DNA of 64,000 nt from JAEZKC01 sp046546375 (lineage in GTDB: Bacteria; Fibrobacterota; Chitinivibrionia; Chitinivibrionales; Chitinispirillaceae). The translations under genes and the position numbers were made by a program. Positions 17,801 to 25,894 of this stretch are shown here, one piece after another; position 1 is the stretch's first letter; each line of letters starts with the position of its first letter. The stretch is from the NCBI GenBank assembly GCA_046546375.1, contig JBKGXV010000007.1, forward strand, positions 1 to 64,000, written 5' to 3'. A model generated the notes under the pieces. That model was not told where the DNA came from. It saw only the letters and a list, made by a program, of their open reading frames with translations, and did no database searches.

Positions 17801-19290
17801 AGTTTCTTGTCGCTGACTTTCTTCAGATATTCAATAGCGTTTTTGTAATTCTTGTTGTCATATTCATACAAACCGATTGTGGAAGCGACTTCCTGATCTG
17901 TGGGGACCTTAGTCAGATATTTTTTGTAAAGCTCGATTCCTTCCTTCTTTTTCCCGGACTTCACAGTGAGATCACCGAGTGTTTTATACTCCTTAGTGGC
18001 ATTGGAATCCAGAAGAACAATCTGCTGATAGGAAACGATGGCATTCTTAGTGTCACCGGAGGCAGCCTGACACTCGGCAAGCTGATTGAGCAGATCCAGA
18101 TTCTGCTTATCAAGATCAAGCGCGCTCTGGTACATTTTTATGGCGTTTGCATAGTCCTTGCGCTTTTTGTAGATATTACCTGCAGAGGCATACATATCCG
18201 CATCAGCTTCTTTCATGGAAACAGCCTTGAGGATCACTTTCAGGGCCTCGTCCTCCAGATTCTTCTCAAGCACAATCCTGCTGTAATTCTTGTATAGACC
18301 TTTGGCCTTGGGATCGAGCCTAAGGGTCTTGCGATACTGCGCAAGAGCACCGTCCATGTCACCGGATTCAAAAAGAAGATCCCCCAAACGCTTCACCGCG
18401 GAAACATCGCTTGAATCCAGCAGAAGGAAATTCTTCAGGTAAAGAATTCCATCCTTTTTATTGTCCTGCTTAAGAGACATCTTGTAAAGATGCTCGAAAG
18501 GTTTGGGATCTTCGGGAGTGAGAAGTGCTAGTTCTTTATACAGACGCATTGCAGTCTTTGTATCCTTCTTTTCCATGGAATAGGCAGCCAGCCTCTGGCG
18601 GGATTTGACATCCTTGGAATCCAAAGCCACAATCTGAGGATCGACTTCGGCAAGTTTCTCTCTGTTATCGAGATTTTCATAGCAGACTGCCAGTTTTCTC
18701 CAGAAATCCAATGCTTTGGGTTTTTTGGAAACTATGACTTCAAGGTGGGGAGCTGCTTCACCAAACTTCTTATTGGTGTAAAGAATACGGGCCAGAATAA
18801 GTCGTGACTGCATTGTCTCAGGATCAAGGGCAACCGCGGATTCGGCAGCATCACGTGCCTTGTCCCAATCCTTCAATTTTGAAGCGGCAATCGCTATTCC
18901 TTCTGCAGCTTTGGCACTGCTTTGAAGGAGATGACTTTTCTGGAAGTGCTGAAGCGCTTCCTTGTAGTTTTTGCCCTTAAGTTCGAATTTTCCGAATTCA
19001 AGCAGAGCTCCCGGATGACTGGGATTCGCCTTGAGAGCACCTTCATAACAGGCTCTGGCTTTTTTCTGAGCATCGGAATCGCCTTTGAGATTCTCATAGG
19101 CTGTTGCCAACATCAGCCATACATCCACAGTCCGAGAATCTGAAGCAAGTTTTTCTCCATGCTCGACAGCTTTCTCATACTTGCCTTTGTCGACAAGTTT
19201 TTTCAATTTCTCATCAGCTGAAACGCTTAAAGCCAGAATCATGATCATCAGTAAGGCAAAAGCATTCTTCCCACTGCTAAAGCCACCCAT
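14851..19290 (-). CDS. 1479-aa secreted tetratricopeptide-repeat protein with internal duplication
   Basis: The start has a GGGGGAG ribosome site and a signal peptide (FALLMIMILALSVSADE, cleavage near residue 25). The rest is almost entirely TPR helices of about 34 residues (for example YEKAVEHGEKLA, YKEALQHFQKSHLL, YSDAITNLEMYL), 40 or so in total. Long-range comparison shows a tandem duplication: the unit starting RQRLAAYSMEKKD at residue 231 recurs as RKRLVTYSMNKKD at 786, a period of about 555 residues. The collinear matches KLTPED/LLTPED, ECQAxSGDTKNA and FPKDxRxFxRLG support it, and a third partial copy begins near 1301. No enzymatic domain is visible. The likely role is a periplasmic scaffold or adaptor for an envelope complex; the partner is unknown. 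Confidence 0.88.
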   Translation of the reverse strand: MGGFSSGKNAFALLMIMILALSVSADEKLKKLVDKGKYEKAVEHGEKLASDSRTVDVWLMLATAYENLKGDSDAQKKARACYEGALKANPSHPGALLEFGKFELKGKNYKEALQHFQKSHLLQSSAKAAEGIAIAASKLKDWDKARDAAESAVALDPETMQSRLILARILYTNKKFGEAAPHLEVIVSKKPKALDFWRKLAVCYENLDNREKLAEVDPQIVALDSKDVKSRQRLAAYSMEKKDTKTAMRLYKELALLTPEDPKPFEHLYKMSLKQDNKKDGILYLKNFLLLDSSDVSAVKRLGDLLFESGDMDGALAQYRKTLRLDPKAKGLYKNYSRIVLEKNLEDEALKVILKAVSMKEADADMYASAGNIYKKRKDYANAIKMYQSALDLDKQNLDLLNQLAECQAASGDTKNAIVSYQQIVLLDSNATKEYKTLGDLTVKSGKKKEGIELYKKYLTKVPTDQEVASTIGLYEYDNKNYKNAIEYLKKVSDKKLQTTQLLFSLGDAYYQIKDCKQAISYFEKVKAAKPKEKVLVGTLLPLAKCYEKSGDKVKAADAYNAYTGLASVKDVEASYLKAYLREDKDKKTAIKMYQANTKEFPKDHRSFLRLGLIYSEEKATLSGAVKQLRAASNLQDTIPVIWETLGEVYGKLKNTDGELEAYSKLLELKPLHKAANKRVGAIQIDRKKYKAGVANLEKVLTASPDDLETRLLLAEGYTHTDRPKEAAAHLAKAKELKPDEVSIRLKLIDALEKADDAEKMKAERESLAELDRKIVASDQKNIEARKRLVTYSMNKKDKNTAYVLLKDLAKLTPEDAKVFKSLYDIALSQNNKKEAVQNLKKFLALKPETAEAQKSLGKLLYEQKEIEGALNAFREARKIDPETKGIYKDYLSILIDKKLDDEIITVGNAAIKAGEADAVTYAALGDIYKKQKKYSEAVKMYKGALETESKNVELLTSYAECQAKSGDTKNAVISYEQVVLLNPKAKEEFKALGDLQAKLGKEKEAIKTYKKYLEKNPSDENVALKVGTFEHGKEQYKNAIKYFELVKSSKLQNLTYKVNLGDSYFQTKDYKKASELFSKVWKSKGVKHSVLKKVLKPLGICYEELKKPEKAAEAYAAYTALPKVVDPDVSYKRAYLVEKADQKQAVKSYTANVKAFPKDSRNFMRLGIIYSQKKGTLKQAASMLNQAVKLVEDDAEVWKVLAEVNGKLKRTDGELAALRKYAELSPKDFSVSRRIGEILFGKKKYSDAITNLEMYLTTNAKDVEVILMLVDAYENTKRQKKAMELLEKAKGLKSNDPAVRERLYTMYKKSGQKAKAETEIRELAALTQDNKHRVLLFDELIAAKKYDDASKVAAQIRKSDPLNFDGLMAVATVQRLQKKYAEAVESYKSVLYLRDDHAPAFYGRAEAHFGLGDYDRSKGYYEKALEIDSKMAPAELGLAKVYRMKKNKDLFAKHLNKAKAMDPDNPEVKEELKYLKMK
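15391..18600 (-). repeat. two tandem 1.5-1.7 kb repeat units inside the TPR gene
   Basis: Copy 1 covers residues 231-785 (DNA 16936-18600) and copy 2 residues 786-1300 (15391-16935). They match collinearly at protein level over their whole length with moderate divergence, which points to an old intragenic duplication rather than generic TPR similarity. Boundaries are approximate. Confidence 0.65.
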
Positions 19291-19706
19291 AGACTCCCCC
19301 TTTTTGCTTTGAATTGATATTCACAACATTTTTTCCGAAAAAAGATTTTACATCTGCTTGGAAGGCAAAAACAACAAAATGCATATATCCGATCCGTATT
19401 TCTGACTCCCGGCAGACAGTCAGAATATACTAGTTACCAAAATAAAATCCGCTTACAACCTCTGCCAAGAAACAGAGGAATGTTTTTACCCTTCAAAGAA
19501 ATAATATCTCGCTCAGCTTTTAAACCTTACATATAAATAAATCAAAAAAACAACAGTTAAATCCTTAAAAATGATGCATTTCCGTCTTTTAAGCCGTGCA
19601 ATCCACCCTTTTTTCCGATTCTGATCCCAAATAAAAAAATCCGACAGAACAGCTGATAACCAACTGCTCCATCGGACATTCACCCGTATATTTTCTGATA
19701 GACTAC
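19291..19706. other. intergenic stretch upstream of TPR gene and downstream of GH16 gene
   Basis: Over 400 AT-rich bases with no convincing gene. It must contain the promoter of the minus-strand TPR gene (right of 19290) and holds the GH16 terminator at 19632-19676. Nothing else is recognised. Confidence 0.5.
19632..19676 (-). terminator. strong rho-independent terminator of the GH16 gene
   Basis: On the minus strand a 13-base arm (19664-19676) pairs fully, with a few G-T pairs, with 19640-19652 around an 11-base loop. A run of seven T's follows. It lies about 30 bases beyond the stop at 19707. Confidence 0.8.
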
Positions 19707-20783
19707 CTATTCACACGAAATCACCTTCGAAACGGCCGTACTCCCTCCAATACTCAATTTTGCCATATATGTCCCGCTTCTGATGTGATCCAGATCGGAA
19801 ATATGAAGCTGATGCGAACCTGAAACTGAAAAGTCCCTCTTCATTTTTGCTATTACCCTGCCGGAAAGATCCACAAGCTGCAGTCCAACAATTCCAGGAC
19901 TGTTCAACTCAAACAGTGCCGAAAGCTTTCCCGACTCGTACTTCACTACAGATCCATCCATCATACCTGTCCTGTTTACCTTGATCGCCCCTGTACTGGC
20001 CTCATCCTGAGGCACCGTAATATTCTCAAGTCCGTTACCATCCATATCCGTAAGCGCAAGCACAAGAGTCCCATCCTGTATCACTACATTATCGGGATCA
20101 AATTGAGTGAAATCCTCAATTGTATGCGTCCCCTTGTCCCAGCGCTGACTGTCAAATGACTCAAAATCATCCTCCCAGGCTAAGCTGAATTCCCCTGTTT
20201 CGATATCATAAGAGTAATAACGGATCCAGTTCACGTACTGATACCGGGGAAGAATCGAGGGATCAAACTCCCCTACCCAATCAGAAATGTCATTGGCCCA
20301 CATATTAAACCGGTATGACTGCGGAATGTCCCTGCAATCCTTTATCTGATTCTCATCATCATCGGCTTCCGTTCTCCTCACCTCTTCACCATCGAAAAGG
20401 AACGCGATATAATCGGGAGTCCATTCGATTGCATACGTGTGATAGTCCTGCGAAGGATCGACCTCCAGAGGAGGATAATATTCCGACGTTATCCGCTGCT
20501 CTGCAGTGCCGGTGATAATATTGGTCTGAAACCGGTCTGTATACCGCCCCAGAACCTCGATATCAATCTCCCTCCAGGGATTTTCGGAATCTGGCATCCA
20601 GCCGTCATTCTCGAAGGTGAAAAATGTGGAAAGAATCCCGCTTCCGGAGGCAGTTTTCATCCGCACTTCATACCTGCCGTAAAGCTGCTGAGTTTTTGAA
20701 AACAGTTCGCCGCCACGAACCTGAACTTGTGAAAAGACCATGGACTGAGCCAGCATAAGCACCACCAGCACTTTCTTCATCAT
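19707..20783 (-). CDS. circularly permuted GH16 beta-glucanase (lichenase type), secreted
   Basis: 358 residues with a GGAAGGGAG ribosome site and a signal peptide (KKVLVVLMLAQSMVFSQ). The catalytic motif of family 16, WREIDIEVLG (70-79; E72 nucleophile, D74, E76 acid/base), comes unusually early. The segment that opens ordinary GH16 enzymes (AWEDDFESFDSQRWDKG then DNVVIQDGTLVLALTD) lies after the catalytic half, at about 207-255. This order is the circular permutation known from the Fibrobacter succinogenes 1,3-1,4-beta-glucanase, and segments such as NIITGTA, YHTYAIEWTPDY and WVGEFD match my memory of that enzyme. The last 75 residues form a secretion-type C-terminal domain (SGTYMAKLSIGG). 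It degrades mixed-linkage beta-glucan outside the cell. The divergent GntR/LacI-type gene is its likely regulator. Confidence 0.93.
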   Translation of the reverse strand: MMKKVLVVLMLAQSMVFSQVQVRGGELFSKTQQLYGRYEVRMKTASGSGILSTFFTFENDGWMPDSENPWREIDIEVLGRYTDRFQTNIITGTAEQRITSEYYPPLEVDPSQDYHTYAIEWTPDYIAFLFDGEEVRRTEADDDENQIKDCRDIPQSYRFNMWANDISDWVGEFDPSILPRYQYVNWIRYYSYDIETGEFSLAWEDDFESFDSQRWDKGTHTIEDFTQFDPDNVVIQDGTLVLALTDMDGNGLENITVPQDEASTGAIKVNRTGMMDGSVVKYESGKLSALFELNSPGIVGLQLVDLSGRVIAKMKRDFSVSGSHQLHISDLDHIRSGTYMAKLSIGGSTAVSKVISCE

Positions 20784-20915
20784 ATAACCACTCCCTTCCT
20801 ATAGAGTCTTGTTCAATTCCAATTAAAAGATAGCACTTTTCCCAATTGCTCACAGCAGTGAAAAATTACATATTTTAAACAAGCGTTCACTGTTCACCTT
20901 TTCATCGGATGATTA
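20784..20915. promoter_or_regulatory. divergent promoter region with inverted repeat (GH16 / GntR)
   Basis: This 132-base gap must hold both promoters. An inverted pair CAGTGAA (20856-20862) and TTCACTG (20886-20892) flanks an AT-rich centre, and GTTCAC is repeated directly at 20885 and 20892. These are candidate operators for the adjacent regulator; no experiment or comparison supports them yet. Confidence 0.35.
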
Positions 20916-22475
20916 ATGCGCAGATCCGAACCTGCCGGACAAAAAGTGAGAACTACAGTTTTGCAGCTTCTGGAAAAAAGCAGCACCATCAAACTGCCCT
21001 CGATCCGTGAGCTTGCCCGGGGGTGTGAGGTCAGCATCGCCACAGCATGGAAAGAGATCAAACGCCTCGAAAAAGAGGGAGTTCTGGTCACCAAGTGGGG
21101 GCACCAGACCAGCCCCGCAGCTTTGAAAACAAAAGAGATCCCAAAAAAAGACTCTGAATGGCCCAAATGGAAAAGTGTCAGAGAGAAACTGAAAAAAGAG
21201 ATCCAAGCTGGAGTCTACCCGCCCGAAACCATGCTTCCGTCCAGAAAAATGCTTCAGGCGAAATATGGAATATCTTTTCAGACTTTAACCAAATCTCTGC
21301 AGGCCCTGGGCGCATCGGGCATTATTAATCGCAAGGGATACAGATATATCGTTTCTCCACCTAAACCCAGGCAAAGATGGCGTCCCACGATAGTGGTCAT
21401 AGGAGCGGGTATACGCCCAGGTACTCCCAAAATCGAATCGGAGAGAGAAAGGGATTTCTACCATTTTTTATTGGTGGAAGCCCAGACAGCTCAAGTGAAT
21501 CTGGAATTCATAACCTACGATGACTGGTCCGCACAGCCGGTATTCTATACACCCCAAGGGAAAAAAGTCCGCTATCTGTCGGAGAATGAGGATGTGCTGG
21601 GATATCTTGTTTCCTCCTGGCACATAAAAAATCTAAACGAATGTCTGATATCATTTCCCTCTTCGAAAAAACAGGTATCCGTCTGGATCGAAAACCCTTC
21701 GGGATATTCCTGCAACCAAAGGAGCGCCTGTACATTTTACAATATCGGCTATTCACCACTTCCCGGACAACAGATGGGAGACTACCTGCTCGGACTCGGT
21801 CACAGGGAGGTGGCCTACATATCCCCGTTTCACGGCAGCACATGGTCCCAAGACCGCCTTTGCGGACTCGTGCATTCCTTTGAAAAAGCCGGTCCTGAGT
21901 ACAGAGTTCACCCGTTTACTCCAGGTAACGCGGAAAGCGAATGGTCTTTCACAGATGAGATCATTCAACAGAACGGGACAGAAGAACTTCTTGATATGAA
22001 AAAAATCACACGCAATCTGCCCATTCATTTCGAAAGCAGATGCGACAGGCTGAAATCGGAAGGATTGAAACTGCTCCGGGATGCCCGCATTCTCGACGTT
22101 CTGAAAGAGCCGATTCACCACATTTTAGAAAATAAAGAGATTACTGCTGTTGTTGCAGCAAATGATCTGTGTGCGCTTCTGATACTCAATTTTCTCAAGT
22201 GGCTCAAAGTACCCATTCCACAACGTCTCTCCATAGCAGGATTCGACGATACTTTTGAGGGACTCGCACAAGGTCTGAGCAGCTACAGTTTCAACACCCG
22301 CTCTCTTGTGAAAGAGATGATTGAAAATGCTACATCCTCTTCTTCAGAAAGGACTTTCGGTAAAACACGCTTCTTTGAGGGAAGAGTAGTGGAAAGAGGA
22401 AGCACCGGAGTTGCAGAAAAGCACATCACTCGAAATCCCTGTACTGGATATCATAGGAATACCCCTGCTCAGTGA
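20916..22475 (+). CDS. double-HTH GntR-type regulator with LacI-like sensor domain
   Basis: 519 residues. Two winged-helix modules stand in tandem: about 10-65 (LPSIRELARGCEVSIATAWK, the GntR recognition pattern) and about 85-145 (MLPSRKMLQAKYGISFQTLT). A periplasmic-binding-protein-like domain follows (about 155-490), recognisable by VVAANDLCALLILNFL and IPQRLSIAGFDDT, the LacI/GalR signature near the effector site. Such hybrids sense sugars and control carbohydrate genes. It is transcribed divergently from the GH16 glucanase with 132 bases between, which makes that gene its most likely target. Two DNA-binding modules in one chain are unusual. Its 3' end overlaps the convergent XPB helicase gene by 50 bases. 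Confidence 0.83.
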   Translation: MRRSEPAGQKVRTTVLQLLEKSSTIKLPSIRELARGCEVSIATAWKEIKRLEKEGVLVTKWGHQTSPAALKTKEIPKKDSEWPKWKSVREKLKKEIQAGVYPPETMLPSRKMLQAKYGISFQTLTKSLQALGASGIINRKGYRYIVSPPKPRQRWRPTIVVIGAGIRPGTPKIESERERDFYHFLLVEAQTAQVNLEFITYDDWSAQPVFYTPQGKKVRYLSENEDVLGYLVSSWHIKNLNECLISFPSSKKQVSVWIENPSGYSCNQRSACTFYNIGYSPLPGQQMGDYLLGLGHREVAYISPFHGSTWSQDRLCGLVHSFEKAGPEYRVHPFTPGNAESEWSFTDEIIQQNGTEELLDMKKITRNLPIHFESRCDRLKSEGLKLLRDARILDVLKEPIHHILENKEITAVVAANDLCALLILNFLKWLKVPIPQRLSIAGFDDTFEGLAQGLSSYSFNTRSLVKEMIENATSSSSERTFGKTRFFEGRVVERGSTGVAEKHITRNPCTGYHRNTPAQ

Positions 22476-24114
22476 GAAAGAGTTGACGGTTCATGGCGAA
22501 ATCCAGCTCCTTTGACTCCCTGGTGACAATGGAGTAGAAAACAGCCTGTTCCCCGCTTTTTTTGGGTCTCAGAATTCTGCCCAGCCTTTGCGCTTCCTCC
22601 TGACGGGAACCGAAAGATCCCGATATCTGGATCGCGACATTGGCGTCGGGAAGATCAATGGCGAAATTACCCACCTTGGAAAGGATCAGTACTTTTATCA
22701 ATCCGTTTCTGAATCCGTTATACAGTTCATCTCTCTTTTTATTGGGGGTAGCTCCGGTAATGATGGGGGCATCGAATTCCCTGGCAAAAGATTCGAGTTG
22801 GGATATATACTGCCCTATTATGAGGATATTATCACCCGTATGCTTCTGGATGAGTTCCCCGGCCACCTTGAGTTTGTTTGGGTTTTCATACGCCAGCCGG
22901 ATCTGCTGTTTTGGGGCAAGCGAAAGGTAATGAAGTTTCTCGGCTTGAGGGAGATCGATTCGTATCTCCACACATTTGGCTGTGGCGATCCAGCCCTGCC
23001 GTTCGAGATCCTTCCAGGGCACATCGAATTTCTTGGGGCCGATCAAAGTGAACACATCATTTTCATGTCCGTCCTCCCGTATGAGAGTGGCAGTCAGTCC
23101 CAGCCTGCGCCGAGCTTGTATTTCGGCGGTGAACTTGAATATGGGAGCCGGAAGCAGATGTACTTCATCATAAATAATAAGTCCCCAGTTTTCCGAATTG
23201 AAGATGTCGAAATGCAGAAACTGATCACCTTTTTTTCTTCTGTATGTGAGAATCTGGTATGTTGCAAGGGTTACCGGCTTTACTTCCTTAAGCTCTCCGC
23301 TGTACTCGCCGATATCATCCTCAGTCAGACTCGACTTGTCCAGTATTTCCCGCTTCCACTGACGGGCTGCCGTGATATTGGTAACCAGGATGAGCGTTCT
23401 GCGCTTGAGAAGAGTCATGGCATAGATTCCCACAACGGTTTTTCCCGCACCGCAGGGAAGCACAACCACTCCACTGCCTCCGGGCGACTGGGCGTTACCG
23501 ATAAAACTTTCAGCAGCCTGGCGTTGATATCCTCTGATGGAGAAAGTGTTACCCTCAGCAGTTACGTTTCTTAAAGAAATATCGTAGGGATCCCCATCCA
23601 CATATCCGGCCAGATCGTGAGCAGGATAGCCCAGACTGATCAGGACCTGTTTTATGAGTCCCCGGTGCTGAGCAGAAACGCTGACACTGTTTTCATCAAT
23701 CGATCTACCCACCAAAGGCTTCATCATGGGGTGGAGGCAGAGATGCTTGAGCAGGGCGGCATCAGGTGACCGCAGCATCAGTCCTTCAGGACCGCTTTCG
23801 AGCACAATTTTCCCGAAACGTCCCATGAGCTCCACAATGTCATCCACCACATTCTGAGGCAGAGGGTATTTGGAGAATTCCTCGAGTCTCTTCACCACCT
23901 CTTCACTTTCAAGCCCAAGTGATGCCGCATTCCAGAGCGAAAGTGGTGTGATGGAATAGGTATGTATGTATTCAGGACTCTTGTCCAGGTGAGCAAACTG
24001 GCTTATGGCGTTGCGAGCCTCCACAAACAGTGAATTATTGACCTCCAGCAGAATTGTGCTGTTACTCTGGATTATGAGTGGATTCTGGGGATTGAACATG
24101 CTTTGTGAATTCAT
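22426..24114 (-). CDS. XPB/Rad25-type DNA helicase
   Basis: 562 residues with the full superfamily-2 motif set: RGYQRQA (Q-like motif), Walker A CGAGKT (221-226), IIYDEVHLL (DEVH at 316-319), GLTATL (340-344), then the RED motif REDG (346-349) diagnostic for XPB. The C-terminal helicase half has ITGATPNKKRDELYNGF and QEEAQRLGRILRPK (motif VI). The N-terminal 190 residues resemble the XPB damage-recognition region (HTYSITPLSLWNAASLG). Bacterial XPB homologues unwind DNA and are thought to act in nucleotide excision repair, though their role in bacteria is not well defined. The gene converges with and overlaps the regulator gene at its 3' end. Confidence 0.92.
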   Translation of the reverse strand: MNSQSMFNPQNPLIIQSNSTILLEVNNSLFVEARNAISQFAHLDKSPEYIHTYSITPLSLWNAASLGLESEEVVKRLEEFSKYPLPQNVVDDIVELMGRFGKIVLESGPEGLMLRSPDAALLKHLCLHPMMKPLVGRSIDENSVSVSAQHRGLIKQVLISLGYPAHDLAGYVDGDPYDISLRNVTAEGNTFSIRGYQRQAAESFIGNAQSPGGSGVVVLPCGAGKTVVGIYAMTLLKRRTLILVTNITAARQWKREILDKSSLTEDDIGEYSGELKEVKPVTLATYQILTYRRKKGDQFLHFDIFNSENWGLIIYDEVHLLPAPIFKFTAEIQARRRLGLTATLIREDGHENDVFTLIGPKKFDVPWKDLERQGWIATAKCVEIRIDLPQAEKLHYLSLAPKQQIRLAYENPNKLKVAGELIQKHTGDNILIIGQYISQLESFAREFDAPIITGATPNKKRDELYNGFRNGLIKVLILSKVGNFAIDLPDANVAIQISGSFGSRQEEAQRLGRILRPKKSGEQAVFYSIVTRESKELDFAMNRQLFLTEQGYSYDIQYRDFE

Positions 24115-24496
24115 TATCCGGTTACCGTTTTCTAGTTAGTTCAGCTCTTTTCCGTTCGCCACAATCTTCGCTACCTCAATCGCAGTCTGAAACGGTTCGG
24201 ATGCCACATTCTTAAGATCAGCTTATCTGGTTTATCGTACATTACGTGCCGGATGAGCATTATTACAGCCAACCTGGGCAAAACTTATAAAATAATAATT
24301 AAGTCCGGCAAAATGAGCTTTCTTCAACATATCCGAAAAGAATAGCAAAAAAAGTGTAACTTTCCTACCAGAGCCGGCCTGCAACCGGGATTAGGGGAGC
24401 AGACCACACCCCGCGTTTATTGATTGACTCTTATCCCCCCTTGAGTTAATTTAAAAATTTTGAATTTCGCAGATAACCATTTCTTCAGGTGAGATT
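24115..24496. other. intergenic region upstream of purA with gene-tail remnant and repeated motif
   Basis: On the minus strand about 24133-24222 encodes a protein-like 28-residue tail (DLKNVASEPFQTAIEVAKIV then ANGKELN, stop) preceded at once by an in-frame stop; it may be the last trace of a lost gene. The motif C, seven A's, GTGTAAC near 24346 matches the one at 4580, and CTTATCCCCC near 24431 also matches one near 4519. The purA promoter presumably lies between 24360 and 24480. Confidence 0.4.
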
Positions 24497-25786
24497 ATGC
24501 CAAACGCAGTGATAGTGGGAACCCAGTGGGGTGATGAGGGAAAAGCCAAAGTAATCGATTACCTTACTGAAAAATCCGATCTGATCATCCGTTTTCAAGG
24601 CGGGGCCAATGCAGGACACACCGTGATAGTCGATGGTCGCAAATTCGTATTCCATCTGGTTCCCTCCGGCATAATGAACACCTCCAAGACCTGTATTGTG
24701 GGCAACGGCGTGGTGATCGATGCAGAGCAGTTTCTCAAAGAAGTCGATGAGCTGCTTCAGAACGGTATTTCCGTAGATAACCGGCTGATGATTTCAGATC
24801 TTGCTCACATGGTGCTCCCCTATCACAAAGCGCTGGACAAAGCGGTTGAGTCCAGTATGGGACAGGGCAAGATCGGCACCACAGGCCGGGGTATAGGACC
24901 TGCATATGCTGACAAAATTACCAGAATCGGTCTTCGGATGGGTGACATTCTTGACTGGGACCTGTTTTCCCAGAAATTCAAAACCAACTTCGAAGCGAAA
25001 AAGAATCTGATAGAGACGATCTACAAGGTGCCCTTCGAGCTGGATCAGGATTCTATCCTCGAACAGTACAAATCCATTCGTGAACGACTCATACCATTCA
25101 TAAAAGATACCAGCCACCACATTTTCGAAGCCACCCGGCAGAAGAAAAACCTTCTTTTTGAAGGAGCACAGGGGACGTTTCTGGATATTGATCACGGAAC
25201 CTATCCCTTCGTAACCTCCTCCAATACCATTTCTGGGTGTGCGAGTACAGGTTCCGGAATCGGCCCTTCTCATATAGATCATGTGGTTGGTATCGTGAAA
25301 ACCTATACAACCCGGGTTGGAAACGGCCCCTTTCCCACCGAGCTTGAGAATGCGGCCGGCGAACAGCTTAGAAAAGCGGGGGGCGAGTTTGGCGCGACAA
25401 CAGGCAGACCTCGCCGCTGCGGATGGTTCGACAGCGTCATGGTGCGCAAATCCATTCAACTCAACGGCATAACAAGACTGGCTGTAACCAAGCTTGATGT
25501 GCTCAATGATCTTGATGAAATCAGAATCTGCACCCATTACGAAATTGATGGTAAAAAGATAGACCAGTTTCCCTCCAATCACCAGCAGCTTGAAAAAGCC
25601 AAGCCGGTATATGAAACTGTTCCCGGATGGAAATGTGATATCAGCGGTTGCAAGCAGTTTTCACAACTGCCACCGAATGCTGTTGCTTATATCGACAAAC
25701 TTCGGGAACTTTGTTATAATATACCTGTACTGATTGTTTCTATCGGACCGGACAGAACACAGACCATTGAGGTAGAACCGCTCTAA
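24497..25786 (+). CDS. purA: adenylosuccinate synthase
   Basis: 429 residues, the normal size. Catalyses GTP-dependent joining of IMP and aspartate, the first step to AMP. Signatures: GTQWGDEGKAK at the N-terminus (active-site Asp and Lys; the last glycine of the usual GDEGKGK is alanine, a variant I recall from spirochaete enzymes), FQGGANAGHTV, VGNGVVID, GTTGRGIGPAYADK, EGAQGTFLDIDHGTYPFVTSSN and TTGRPRRCGWFD. All catalytic residues I can identify are present. AGGTGAG precedes the ATG. It is the first gene of a plus-strand run with the nuclease-family gene, panD and rsfS. Confidence 0.97.
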   Translation: MPNAVIVGTQWGDEGKAKVIDYLTEKSDLIIRFQGGANAGHTVIVDGRKFVFHLVPSGIMNTSKTCIVGNGVVIDAEQFLKEVDELLQNGISVDNRLMISDLAHMVLPYHKALDKAVESSMGQGKIGTTGRGIGPAYADKITRIGLRMGDILDWDLFSQKFKTNFEAKKNLIETIYKVPFELDQDSILEQYKSIRERLIPFIKDTSHHIFEATRQKKNLLFEGAQGTFLDIDHGTYPFVTSSNTISGCASTGSGIGPSHIDHVVGIVKTYTTRVGNGPFPTELENAAGEQLRKAGGEFGATTGRPRRCGWFDSVMVRKSIQLNGITRLAVTKLDVLNDLDEIRICTHYEIDGKKIDQFPSNHQQLEKAKPVYETVPGWKCDISGCKQFSQLPPNAVAYIDKLRELCYNIPVLIVSIGPDRTQTIEVEPL

Positions 25787-25894
25787 TTCGGGCGCCCTAC
25801 CCAATAACCCGCAGGATTCATCGTAATTTTTATGACGGATTGATCCAATCTGTTTATCTGTTCCTTTAGATTCATTAAGGAGAGAACGTTTCTG

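Noticed and set aside
14851..19290. CRISPR-like or satellite repeat because of periodic sequence
   Set aside because: The periodicity is in-frame TPR coding sequence with diverged copies, not short identical repeats with spacers.
22588..23574. 328-codon plus-strand frame
   Set aside because: Fully antisense to the XPB helicase gene whose motifs are complete; a shadow.
24794..25582. 262-codon minus-strand frame
   Set aside because: Antisense to purA, no signatures.
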